Source: CANJBX01 sp041487815 (GTDB taxonomy: Bacteria > Pseudomonadota > Alphaproteobacteria > Rhizobiales > Xanthobacteraceae). Taken from it: 17,126 nt of DNA. The stretch spans positions 1 to 17,126 of the forward strand of contig JBGPOB010000034.1 in NCBI GenBank assembly GCA_041487815.1, read 5' to 3'. Both the position numbers and the translations under genes were made by a program. Below, piece after piece: positions 1-6,946 of the stretch (positions are counted from its first letter, which is position 1; every line of letters begins with the position of its first letter). Below the pieces are notes generated by a model. It did not search any database and was not told the DNA's origin. It saw nothing but the letters and a program-made list of their open reading frames with translations.

Positions 1-64
1 CCGTCGCCACGAGATCGTGCGCCAGGATCAGCCACATGCGCGGTGTGAAATTGAACAGACGCAT
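1..64 (-). CDS. N-terminus of a probable CapD/FlaA1-like polysaccharide biosynthesis protein (partial)
   Basis: Only the first 21 codons are inside the window; the gene runs off the left edge. The start ATG is the complement of 62-64. The visible peptide begins MRLFNFTPRMW and continues into ILAHDLVAT. A short basic start followed by a hydrophobic segment with His-Asp resembles the first membrane helix of membrane-anchored nucleoside-diphosphate-sugar dehydratases/epimerases (CapD, FlaA1, WbpM type), as I remember them. It is co-directional with the LPS genes upstream, and such a protein fits at the edge of an LPS island. The call rests on very little sequence; any membrane protein with a similar N-terminus would be compatible. 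Confidence 0.4.
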   Translation of the reverse strand, partial: MRLFNFTPRMWLILAHDLVAT

Positions 65-78
65 TCGCACTCCCTAAC

Positions 79-123
79 GCATGATTGGGCGAAGCGGAGA
101 CCGGTTCGCCAAGCAGATCATGC
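79..123. repeat. Imperfect intergenic palindrome, copy 2 (REP-like)
   Basis: Outer arms GCATGAT (79-85) and ATCATGC (117-123) are perfect complements. Inner arms GGCGAA (88-93) and TTCGCC (105-110) also pair, with unequal unpaired bases between them. It lies between the GT9 stop and the start of the left-edge gene. It is a diverged relative of the palindrome at 1330-1372: same outer arms, same spacing, and similar right-hand flank (ccaaatc). I recall this family as a common dispersed intergenic element in Bradyrhizobiaceae. Confidence 0.6.
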
Positions 124-174
124 GCCAAATCAACAGTTGCGGGCCCTGCAGACCCGTCGTGGTTCTACCCGCCC

Positions 175-1263
175 TTACGCGGGCACGCCACCATGGATTG
201 CCGATGTCGCCAGCGCCTGATCTACCGCCGCCAGCACCCGTTCCGGCGCCAGCTCGTCAAGGCACTGGCTACGGCTGAGGAGGTGTCGATCGCAGCCTTC
301 CTGCCGGCAGGGCAGGCATGGCAACGGATTTTGCACGACCCAGACATTATTTTGGCGCTGGATGGTTCCGGCAGCGAGCCAGGGATCGGCGCGGCCCGTC
401 GCCGGCCAGGGTCCCCAGAGGCGGGGGTCGGTCGGACCGAACAGCGCGATCGTCGGCGCTCCGCTGGCCGCGGCGAGATGGGTTACCGACGTATCGGGAC
501 CGATAAAAACGACGGCACCCTTGATCAGTTCGGCCAGCGCGCCCCACTCAAGCTGACCATACAGCCGGGTCACGTCCATTGCAGAAAAAACACCGTCGAC
601 ATAGGCGCGCTCGGCGGGATCCTGCCCTTCGCTGACGATCACCGCGAGGCCGCGCTTTGCCAGACCGATGGCGACTGCGCGCCACCCGGCATCCGTCCAG
701 CGCTTGTATGGATGCAACGGATTGACATGCACGACGGCATAGCGACCGCGCGGCGCCATCGCCGCGGGTACCATGCCATGCGGGCACACGACCTCCGCAA
801 CAGGAACGATGCCGAGCGCCTGCGCGAGCCGCAGCACTTCGGTGACGCGATGATTATCGGCGTCGACCGCTACCGCGCGATGCAATAGGCGCCGCTTCCA
901 CCATGCGCCTTCGCCCGCTGCGGGTATCGCTCCGACGCGACGGCGCGCCGCCGCCCACGCGAAGAACGTCGGCCGGTCGCCGGTCTGCGTCGAAATTGCA
1001 AGATCGTAGCGACGCCAGATTTGCGCCGCCAAGCGCGCTGACGCCGCAAGCGACGGCCGCTCCGGCATCGTCAAGACGCGATCGATGTCGGCATTGCCTT
1101 CGAGAATCCGGTCACTGCCCGCGAACACCAGCAGATCCAATGTCGCTCCCGGATAGGCCCGCCGCAGGCTGCGCACGAGCGGAGTGGTCAGCAACACGTC
1201 GCCGAGACGGCGTAGCGTAACGACCAGAATTCTGGGTTGCTTCGGAAGATCAAATTCGCGCAT
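175..1263 (-). CDS. Glycosyltransferase family 9 protein, probable LPS core heptosyltransferase (WaaQ/HepIII-like)
   Basis: A 362-residue GT9 enzyme that would transfer heptose from an ADP-heptose donor to the LPS inner core at the cytoplasmic face of the inner membrane. The N-terminal Rossmann half opens with ILVVTLRRLGDVLLTTPLVRSL, the usual GT9 start with its Leu-Gly-Asp turn. The C-terminal half carries GPDTSVTHLAAASGAPTIAL, the family's donor-site region, followed by FGPTDPRLWGPW. Near the end is a Cys-rich stretch (PCLPCRQEGCDRH, then SQCLDEL) common in heptosyltransferase III-like members. Length is normal. The start ATG (1261-1263) directly precedes REFDLPKQPRILVV. It is last but one in the minus-strand LPS run, 162 bases after the O-antigen ligase. 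Acceptor and exact linkage cannot be told from sequence. Confidence 0.88.
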   Translation of the reverse strand: MREFDLPKQPRILVVTLRRLGDVLLTTPLVRSLRRAYPGATLDLLVFAGSDRILEGNADIDRVLTMPERPSLAASARLAAQIWRRYDLAISTQTGDRPTFFAWAAARRRVGAIPAAGEGAWWKRRLLHRAVAVDADNHRVTEVLRLAQALGIVPVAEVVCPHGMVPAAMAPRGRYAVVHVNPLHPYKRWTDAGWRAVAIGLAKRGLAVIVSEGQDPAERAYVDGVFSAMDVTRLYGQLEWGALAELIKGAVVFIGPDTSVTHLAAASGAPTIALFGPTDPRLWGPWPATGRADPWLAAGTIQRQNNVWVVQNPLPCLPCRQEGCDRHLLSRSQCLDELAPERVLAAVDQALATSAIHGGVPA

Positions 1264-1329
1264 GCAAAATTCGCCTGCCAGCCCGCCCGCTACCCATCAG
1301 CATTGAAGATCATACAGCAGCGCGCGATG

Positions 1330-1372
1330 GCATGATCCCGAAAAGTGGCAGACGTTTCGGACAAGATCATGC
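1330..1372. repeat. Imperfect intergenic palindrome, copy 1 (REP-like)
   Basis: Left arm GCATGATC then CCGAAA (1330-1343); right arm TTTCGG then GATCATGC (1355-1372), with four extra bases (ACAA) on the right side. It sits in the 162-base gap between the O-antigen ligase stop and the GT9 start. It matches my memory of a dispersed repeat in Bradyrhizobium and relatives. It could act as a transcript-stabilising or attenuating hairpin, but there is no T-tract, so it is not a standard Rho-independent terminator. The rest of the gap shows nothing I can name. Confidence 0.7.
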
Positions 1373-1425
1373 CCAAAATCAAAGTGTTAGCAGACCAAAC
1401 CGATTTGACGCGGACGGATCAGGCA

Positions 1426-2655
1426 TTAGGTTCGACGGCTTGCATCGGTGCGCAACACCATGCCGCCAATGACGCCGACACCGAGAACATAAAGCCAGCC
1501 GTGGGTGAAGTCGAACAGGTGCGAGTTGATCATTGAGCTGACGATGTTCTGAATGACCAACATCAATCCGAGCCAGGCGTATCGCCCGGGTCCCAAAAAC
1601 AACCGCAGATGCGCGAGCCACATGGCGATCAAGAGCGCGCCGCCAATGAGCCCGAGCTGGACGGCAACGGCGAAAAACTGATTATGCGGATTGGTAGTAG
1701 CGTCGACCGCCATCGGGTCCGTACCGGCGTGCCGCGCGAACGCAAATCGCGTCGAACCGGTGCCGTGGCCGGTAAGCGGCGCCGACTGGATCAGCGCCAA
1801 AGAATCCTTCCAAAACTCAAGGCGCAGGCCGGCGGAGGTGTTGCCGGTGCGGGGTTGATACGTTTCCACTTCGGTCACGACATCGATTAGGCGCTGGCGC
1901 AAATAAGGCGACATCGTCCAGCTGAGTGCCGCGAGCGCGACGACGCCGGCGAGAAACACCGCATACCCGCCGCGCCCGAATTGGCGGAGGCCGAGAACAA
2001 GCAGAAGCACGACAATCACCACCACCGCCGTGCGGGCTGTCACGATGAAGACCATATTGGCAAGGAAAAGTGCCGCCAGGACGATCAGCGCCACCGACCG
2101 CGCGCGCGCGGCGTTCCAGTTCGCGATCGCCCGCTCAAAGAGACCAAACATGCAGAGCGTGAAGATCGCGCTCTGGCTGATGTAATCTTTGACGGGAACG
2201 CCAAGGCTCTTTGTCGCCCAAGCCGGGACCGGTATCAGCACGATGAACCACGACGCCGCCAGCAACGCGCACGCCGACAGAAAAAAGCCGCGCAACACCG
2301 GGTCGCCCTGCCCGGTCCTGGCGAAACAGGCCAATAATATCGGTATGGCGAGCAATTTCACGAACGGCTCGATGCCGTGCAGGCGGTAGCTCCATGGCGC
2401 GTCGGCCCAAAGCACGCCGACGACTGCGAGTACGACCAGTGCGACCGGCAACGCCGCCGCCGGCAGCGTGATCAGACGCCGGGCTGCCGTGCGGTCGAGC
2501 GTCGACAGCATTGCCAGTAACCATAAGGGAACCAGGATACTCGTTGCCGATGTCGACCACGGCAACGACGCGGCGGCGGCTATACCGAGCCATCCGGCAA
2601 GTCGCGTGCGGTGGGCGAGATCGAAGCGATTGTCGAGCGACGCCCAAGCCGTCAT
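1426..2655 (-). CDS. O-antigen ligase family membrane protein (WaaL-like)
   Basis: A 409-residue polytopic inner-membrane protein of the Wzy_C/O-antigen ligase family, which joins undecaprenyl-linked O-polysaccharide to lipid A-core on the periplasmic side. Long hydrophobic helices cover most of the chain. A large periplasmic loop follows about residue 250 and holds the hallmarks: Arg278 in TGNTSAGLRLEFW and His324 in TNPHNQFFAVAVQLG, matching the conserved Arg and His of WaaL enzymes. The open frame extends further upstream but overlaps the GT2 gene in non-membrane-like sequence. I chose ATG 2653-2655; an alternative GTG at 2662-2664 would overlap the upstream stop as GTGA. Both starts imply tight coupling to the GT2 gene. 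A Wzy polymerase cannot be formally excluded. Confidence 0.85.
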   Translation of the reverse strand: MTAWASLDNRFDLAHRTRLAGWLGIAAAASLPWSTSATSILVPLWLLAMLSTLDRTAARRLITLPAAALPVALVVLAVVGVLWADAPWSYRLHGIEPFVKLLAIPILLACFARTGQGDPVLRGFFLSACALLAASWFIVLIPVPAWATKSLGVPVKDYISQSAIFTLCMFGLFERAIANWNAARARSVALIVLAALFLANMVFIVTARTAVVVIVVLLLVLGLRQFGRGGYAVFLAGVVALAALSWTMSPYLRQRLIDVVTEVETYQPRTGNTSAGLRLEFWKDSLALIQSAPLTGHGTGSTRFAFARHAGTDPMAVDATTNPHNQFFAVAVQLGLIGGALLIAMWLAHLRLFLGPGRYAWLGLMLVIQNIVSSMINSHLFDFTHGWLYVLGVGVIGGMVLRTDASRRT

Positions 2656-2660
2656 CGTGA

Positions 2661-3518
2661 TCACGACGCCCGCCGTGATTGGGGTCGGCCCAGGATAATT
2701 TCGGTGATGACGTGCGACAGCCCTCGTTGCGCGCGCACGCGGGCGTCGGCCAACAGCGCTTCGAGTTGCCGGTCGTTCGCCGCGAGTTTCGAACGGTCGG
2801 CCTGCACGTGCCAAAGGTGAAGCATCGCGGTCGCGAAAATCCCGGATTTGCGCCGCACGCCGTTGCGAATCATGCGGATGAAAATATCCGAGTCCTCGCG
2901 GCCCCATCCGCTGAAGGCGCCGTCAAACCCGTCGACCGCGTCAAGATCGGCGCGCCAGAACGCCATGTTGCTGCCGCGGCCGCCGCGCCAGCGTTGCGGC
3001 GTGAGCTTGCGCAGCTTGCCGAGCGGCAATGAGGCGAGCGGGAGCCAACGATTGATGTCGGCGCGCGACCGCGGCGCCAACCATTCGCCGAATTGCCATT
3101 TTTCGAATTCGATATTCCCGGCCAGAACGCGCTCGGTGAAGGCGGCCGACAGCAAGACTCGCGTACCGGCGACGAACCAGCCCGGCTCCATCAATCGACG
3201 ATGCGCCGCGACAAACCCGGGACGCGCGATGCAGTCGCCGTCCAGGAACACGCAGTACTCGCCGCCGCTGATACGAATGGCACGGTTTCTGATTTCGGCC
3301 AGCCGAAATCCCTCATCGGCCTGCCACGCGTGCTTGACCGGCGCGCCCATCTGCCGCGACCATCGCGTAATGACCGCCGCAGTCTCGGCGTCCGACCCGT
3401 CGTCCGCAACCACCACCTCGAAATTGCGATCGGTTTGCGTCGACAGCGAGCGCAGCACCGCGTCGAGCGCCTGCGGGCGATTGTAGGTCGCGACGATGAC
3501 GGAAATGAGTGGGATCAT
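2661..3518 (-). CDS. Glycosyltransferase family 2 protein
   Basis: A 285-residue GT-A fold enzyme expected to add a sugar to the LPS core in the cytoplasm. Visible motifs are the nucleotide-binding start ISVIVATYNRP, VVVADDGSD (about residues 35-43), the metal-binding DGD (93-95) in VFLDGDCIARPG, and GGRGSNMAFWRADL followed by GWGREDSD (204-211). The last is typical of GT2 members with a galactosyltransferase-like C-terminal region and provides the catalytic base. The start ATG (3516-3518) overlaps the TGA of the upstream broken glycosyltransferase (3515-3517) as ATGA, so translation is probably coupled. The downstream ligase starts at or just after its stop. The sugar transferred is unknown. 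Confidence 0.88.
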   Translation of the reverse strand: MIPLISVIVATYNRPQALDAVLRSLSTQTDRNFEVVVADDGSDAETAAVITRWSRQMGAPVKHAWQADEGFRLAEIRNRAIRISGGEYCVFLDGDCIARPGFVAAHRRLMEPGWFVAGTRVLLSAAFTERVLAGNIEFEKWQFGEWLAPRSRADINRWLPLASLPLGKLRKLTPQRWRGGRGSNMAFWRADLDAVDGFDGAFSGWGREDSDIFIRMIRNGVRRKSGIFATAMLHLWHVQADRSKLAANDRQLEALLADARVRAQRGLSHVITEIILGRPQSRRAS

Positions 3519-4273
3519 GACGAACGGCTCGCGAGCCAGGCCTTCATGTAGCGATAGTAGCTGCCCTCGGCGTTGGCGACGGCTTGCAAAAAGCCCTCGC
3601 GCCCGTCAAGGAAGCCGAGGCGCAGGACGTAGACGCGAAAGAACGTCCACAGGCCATGACCGACGCCGCTCATAAACGAAACGCGGCGTCCGGACGCAAC
3701 CAGCATTTTCGCGCTCGCTGTCGAGTATTGATCGATGCGCGCAATCGCCTGCTCAAGCCTTATCACGCCGTCATGGTAAAGCGGTGCGGCCAATCGCGCC
3801 ACCGGCCCGTCGCTGACCACGCGCTCGTGCACGAGATGGTCGGTAAAGCGCGCCTTGCCGCGGCGAAAGAGCCGCAGCACGCGATCGGGAAAGGCGCCGG
3901 AGCGGCCCAAGGACCGGCCCATGTCACGACCGAGAAACCGCGAATTGCGGTGCAACTCGAAAGCGTCGGCGGCCGGGTTGCAGATTGCCGCCACGATCTC
4001 CTCGGCAAGCGCCGGGCTGACACGCTAATCGGCATCGATCGAAAGCACCCAGTCGCCGTTGGCCAACGACAGCGCAAAATTCTTTTGCGGCCCGAAGCCT
4101 TCGAAGGCATGGGTCTCCACGCGCGCGCCGGACCGCGCCGCGATGTTCCGGGTTTCGTCGATGCTGCCGCAATCGACCACGATGCGCTCGTCGCAGAAGC
4201 CGACGGATTCGAGGCAGGCCGCGATATTGTCCGCCTCATTCCTGGTGATGATGATGGCGCTCAGGCGCGGCAC
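3515..4273 (-). pseudogene. WaaE/LgtF-like glycosyltransferase family 2 gene interrupted by an in-frame amber codon
   Basis: Two adjacent open segments in the same frame make one normal-length GT2 protein (252 codons) if the TAG at 4025-4027 (codon 83) is read through. The first part starts at GTG 4271-4273 and reads MPRLSAIIITRNEADNI, then VVDCGSIDET, GFGPQKNFAL and NGDWVLSIDAD, stopping immediately after the metal-binding D-A-D (80-82). The frame then continues RVSPALAEEI, ELHRNSRFLG, FPDRVLRLFRRG, DHLVHERVV and LEQAIARIDQYS, the usual second half of WaaE/KdtX/LgtF-type core glucosyltransferases. Homologues usually have Glu after D-A-D, so GAG to TAG, one base change, explains the break. 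No frame is lost and the 3' part looks intact, so the lesion is recent, a sequencing error, or read through. The first segment alone lacks most of the catalytic domain. Confidence 0.85.
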
Positions 4274-4279
4274 GTCAGA

Positions 4280-4284
4280 CCCTT
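4280..4284 (-). promoter_or_regulatory. Ribosome binding site deciding the GTG start of the GT2 gene
   Basis: On the minus strand AAGGG lies six bases before the GTG at 4273. This supports a GTG start giving MPRLSAIIITRN, the expected N-terminus, rather than any codon further upstream in the open frame, which would overlap the hldE 3' end. Confidence 0.5.
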
Positions 4285-4325
4285 GTGACCGTGGCGCCTC
4301 TCGGTTGCCGGGCGCATTGACCAAT

Positions 4326-5828
4326 TCACGGCCGTCGCGGCCGCGCGGACGCGGCCTCGTTGAGTTGCGTTGACCGGCGCACGATTGCGCTGGTCGAATG
4401 GCCCGGCAGCAGTTCGACCAGCACGACTTCCCCGCCGTCGGCTTCGACGAGATCGCGGCCAACCACTTCTTCAGGACGATAGTCGCCGCCCTTCACCAGC
4501 ACCTTGGGCCGGATACGGCGAATCAACTCGAGCGGCGTGTCATCCTCAAACACGACGACGAGATCGACCGCTTCGAGCGCCGCCAGCACGTCGGCGCGCG
4601 CGTGCACGTTCTGAACGGGCCGGCCGTCGCCCTTGAGCCGCGCGCCGGAAGCGTCGCTGTTGAGACCGACCACCAGCCGGTCGCAGGCAGCGCGCGCCGC
4701 AGTCAGAACCTTGACATGGCCCGGATGCAGCAAGTCGAAACAGCCGTTGGTGAATCCGATGCGCAGTCCCTGGGCGCGCCATTCGGCGACGCGCTCGTCG
4801 GCGATCGCCCAGTCGAACACGATCTTTTCCTCGGCCGCCAGCGCCGCGGCGGGCAATATCCGCGTGCGCAGTTCCGCCGGCGTTACCGTTGCGGTCCCGC
4901 GCTTGCCGACCACCACCGAAGCGGCGGCATTGGCCGCGCGCGCCGCGGCTTCGAAATCCGCGCCCATCGCCAGCAGCGCGGAGAGCGTTGCAACCACCGT
5001 GTCGCCGGCGCCGGAGACGTCGCGGATCTTCACCGGATAGGAAGGGATGTGCACCGGCGCCGCGCCTTCGACGTGCAGCAGCAGGCCCTCCTCGCTTAGG
5101 GTCGCGAGCACCGCCTTGCTGCCGACCACACGGGCCAGATCGTGCGCTGCGAGCGCGATTTCGGCGTCGGTTCTCACCGGCCGGCGGGTATGATCGGATA
5201 ATTCCTTGCGGTTGGGCGTGATGATGGTCGCGCCGCGATAGACGGCATAGTCATCCGCCTTCGGGTCGACGATCACCGGCACGCCCTGCCGGTTCGCCGC
5301 ATCGATGACGCCGCGAATGACGCGTGGCGTCAGCGCTCCCTTGGCATAGTCGGACAACACGACCGCTCCGCACCGCGGCAGCGCCGCGAGCGCGTGCGCG
5401 ATCAGCGCGTCCTCGACATCGCTCGCGACCGGCCCGGCCATTTCCCAGTCGGCGCGCAGGAGATGCGTCGAATAGTGTTCCGAGACGAAGCGCACCTTGC
5501 GCGTCGTCGGCCGCGTGGGATCTTTCACCAGATGCGGCTCGATCAGTTCCTTGAATTCGCGAAACGCCGCGGCCAAAATCGTGCCGGCTTCGTCGTCGCC
5601 GGTTACGCCGACAAAAACACAGCGCGCGCCGAGGCTGACGATATTGCGCGCGACATTACCCGCGCCGCCGATCACCTTCTCATCGCGCCGCACCGCGATC
5701 ACCGGTGCCGGCGCCTCCGGCGACACCCGCGTGACCTCGCCATAGACGAACTCGTCCAGCATCAGGTCGCCAATGCACAGAATGCACTGTCCGGACATGC
5801 GCCTGAGAGCTTCTTCAAAATTGAACAT
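4326..5828 (-). CDS. hldE: Bifunctional D-beta-D-heptose 7-phosphate kinase / D-beta-D-heptose 1-phosphate adenylyltransferase
   Basis: A 500-residue cytoplasmic two-domain enzyme (E. coli HldE/RfaE is 477). The N-terminal PfkB-type kinase makes heptose 1,7-bisphosphate: VIGGAGNVARNI (from about 52), PNRKE (205-209), and the anion-hole/catalytic loop DVSGAGDTVVA (270-280) with Asp276 as base. The C-terminal nucleotidyltransferase makes ADP-D,D-heptose from heptose 1-phosphate and ATP: FTNGCFDLLHPGHV (359-372) with the HxGH signature at 368-371, and later VKGGDY. Both active sites look intact. It lies 21 bases downstream of hldD, which performs the next step, so the two probably share an operon. 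The phosphatase step between its two activities (GmhB) is not encoded nearby. Confidence 0.96.
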   Translation of the reverse strand: MFNFEEALRRMSGQCILCIGDLMLDEFVYGEVTRVSPEAPAPVIAVRRDEKVIGGAGNVARNIVSLGARCVFVGVTGDDEAGTILAAAFREFKELIEPHLVKDPTRPTTRKVRFVSEHYSTHLLRADWEMAGPVASDVEDALIAHALAALPRCGAVVLSDYAKGALTPRVIRGVIDAANRQGVPVIVDPKADDYAVYRGATIITPNRKELSDHTRRPVRTDAEIALAAHDLARVVGSKAVLATLSEEGLLLHVEGAAPVHIPSYPVKIRDVSGAGDTVVATLSALLAMGADFEAAARAANAAASVVVGKRGTATVTPAELRTRILPAAALAAEEKIVFDWAIADERVAEWRAQGLRIGFTNGCFDLLHPGHVKVLTAARAACDRLVVGLNSDASGARLKGDGRPVQNVHARADVLAALEAVDLVVVFEDDTPLELIRRIRPKVLVKGGDYRPEEVVGRDLVEADGGEVVLVELLPGHSTSAIVRRSTQLNEAASARPRRP

Positions 5829-5849
5829 GCGAGCCGGAAGTTTCCTATT

Positions 5850-6830
5850 TCACCGGAAGCGGTCGGGCTGGTCGAGGAACCCGCTGACGTAGCGCTTCAC
5901 GCCTTCCTCAACCGACATGAAGCCCGCATTGTATCCGGCGCGACGCAGGTTATCGACCGAAGACTCGGTAAAGTACTGGTAGGTGTCGCGGATAATGTCG
6001 GGCATCGCGATGTACTCGATATTCGGCGCCCGGCCGAGCGCCGCGAACATCGCCGATACGAGGTCGCGAAACGATCGTGCGCGGCCGGTGCCGACGTTGA
6101 AGATGCCCGACACGGACGAGGTGGCGACCAGCCAGCGCACCACGGCGACGGCGTCGTCGACGTAGAGAAAGTCGCGGCGCTGATCGCCGTCGGCGATGCC
6201 GGCGCGGTGCGACTTGAACAGCCGAACCGGCCTGCCGGCCTTGGCGTCGTCGAAACGCTTGGCGACCAGGCTCATCATTTCGCCTTTGTGGTATTCGTTG
6301 GGGCCAAACACGTTGAAAAATTTCAGGCCCGCCCATTGCGGCGGAAGCTTCTGTCGCTTGCTGACGCGATCGGCCAGTGCAAGGTCGAACAGATGCTTGC
6401 TCCAGCCGTAAAGGTTCAACGGCCGCAGCTTGCGCAGCGCCGGCAACTGTCCGTCATCGGCGAACCCCTGTGCGCCGTCGCCGTAGGTCGCGGCCGAGGA
6501 CGCGTAGATGAACGGCGCGGCATTCTCGGTGCACCAGTCGAGCAGGGCGAGCGAGAGCCGGAAGTTGGTTTCGATGACGGCGTCGCCGTCGCGCGCGGTC
6601 GTCTCCGATATCGCGCCGAGGTGCACGACGGCGTCGAGCTTGCGGCCGTCGAGCCAGCGCATCAGATCGGGCGGCGGCACGAAATCGGCGAGCTGGCGTT
6701 TTTGCAGGTTTCGCCATTTGCCGTCCTTGCCGAGCACGTCGCTGACGGCGATGTCGGTGCGGCCGGCCTCGTTAAGGCTGGCGACAACGTTCGACCCGAT
6801 AAACCCGGCCCCGCCGGTCACCAAAATCAT
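5850..6830 (-). CDS. hldD: ADP-L-glycero-D-manno-heptose 6-epimerase
   Basis: A 326-residue extended short-chain dehydrogenase/reductase that converts ADP-D-glycero- to ADP-L-glycero-D-manno-heptose, the donor for WaaC and WaaF. The NADP-binding start MILVTGGAGFIGSNV has GxxGxxG at 6-12. The catalytic region is YASSAATYGDG (109-119) with Tyr141 and Lys145 in NLYGWSKHLFD. Substrate-binding FNVFGPNEYHKGEM and the LFKS segment are as expected for RfaD/HldD rather than GalE. Start ATG 6828-6830 is preceded by AGGG with a four-base spacer. It is the first gene of the minus-strand LPS run, divergent from waaF across 116 bases. Confidence 0.95.
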   Translation of the reverse strand: MILVTGGAGFIGSNVVASLNEAGRTDIAVSDVLGKDGKWRNLQKRQLADFVPPPDLMRWLDGRKLDAVVHLGAISETTARDGDAVIETNFRLSLALLDWCTENAAPFIYASSAATYGDGAQGFADDGQLPALRKLRPLNLYGWSKHLFDLALADRVSKRQKLPPQWAGLKFFNVFGPNEYHKGEMMSLVAKRFDDAKAGRPVRLFKSHRAGIADGDQRRDFLYVDDAVAVVRWLVATSSVSGIFNVGTGRARSFRDLVSAMFAALGRAPNIEYIAMPDIIRDTYQYFTESSVDNLRRAGYNAGFMSVEEGVKRYVSGFLDQPDRFR

Positions 6831-6946
6831 CGTGCCCTGCCGCGGTTGCGAATGGCGGGCCCACCTTTGCCGTACTCCTCGGAACTGCGCAATATTGCGT
6901 CCGGAATTGCGGTAAAGGTCGCGAGCACGCTAGGCATTGAGCTGAA
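6831..6946. promoter_or_regulatory. Divergent promoter region between hldD and waaF
   Basis: The 116-base space separates oppositely transcribed LPS genes, so promoters in both directions must lie here or in the flanking coding sequence. I could not identify a convincing -35/-10 pair. A perfect 12-base palindrome near the centre (see separate entry) is the only clear structure. The inference is positional. Confidence 0.45.
6888..6899. repeat. Perfect 12-bp palindrome CGCAATATTGCG, candidate operator
   Basis: CGCAATATTGCG equals its own reverse complement and has an AT-rich centre that stands out from the GC-rich surroundings. It lies 48 bases upstream of the waaF ATG and 58 bases upstream of the hldD ATG. 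That is where a dimeric regulator could control both directions. No regulator gene is adjacent. Confidence 0.4.

Noticed and set aside
85..888. 267-codon plus-strand open frame
   Set aside because: Antisense to the GT9 heptosyltransferase; no recognisable domain.
2656..2907. N-terminal extension of the O-antigen ligase frame
   Set aside because: It overlaps the well-conserved GT2 gene and is not membrane-like; the ligase begins sensibly at 2655 (or GTG 2664).
3526..3537. Perfect 12-bp palindrome GGCTCGCGAGCC
   Set aside because: It lies inside the coding 3' end of the broken GT2 gene, is made of common codons, and has no promoter context; chance is likely in GC-rich DNA.
3515..3994. Separate small gene for the second half of the split GT2
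   Set aside because: Its apparent start is an internal GTG with no ribosome site, its sequence is the C-terminal half of a GT2, and it is in frame with the segment before the amber codon.
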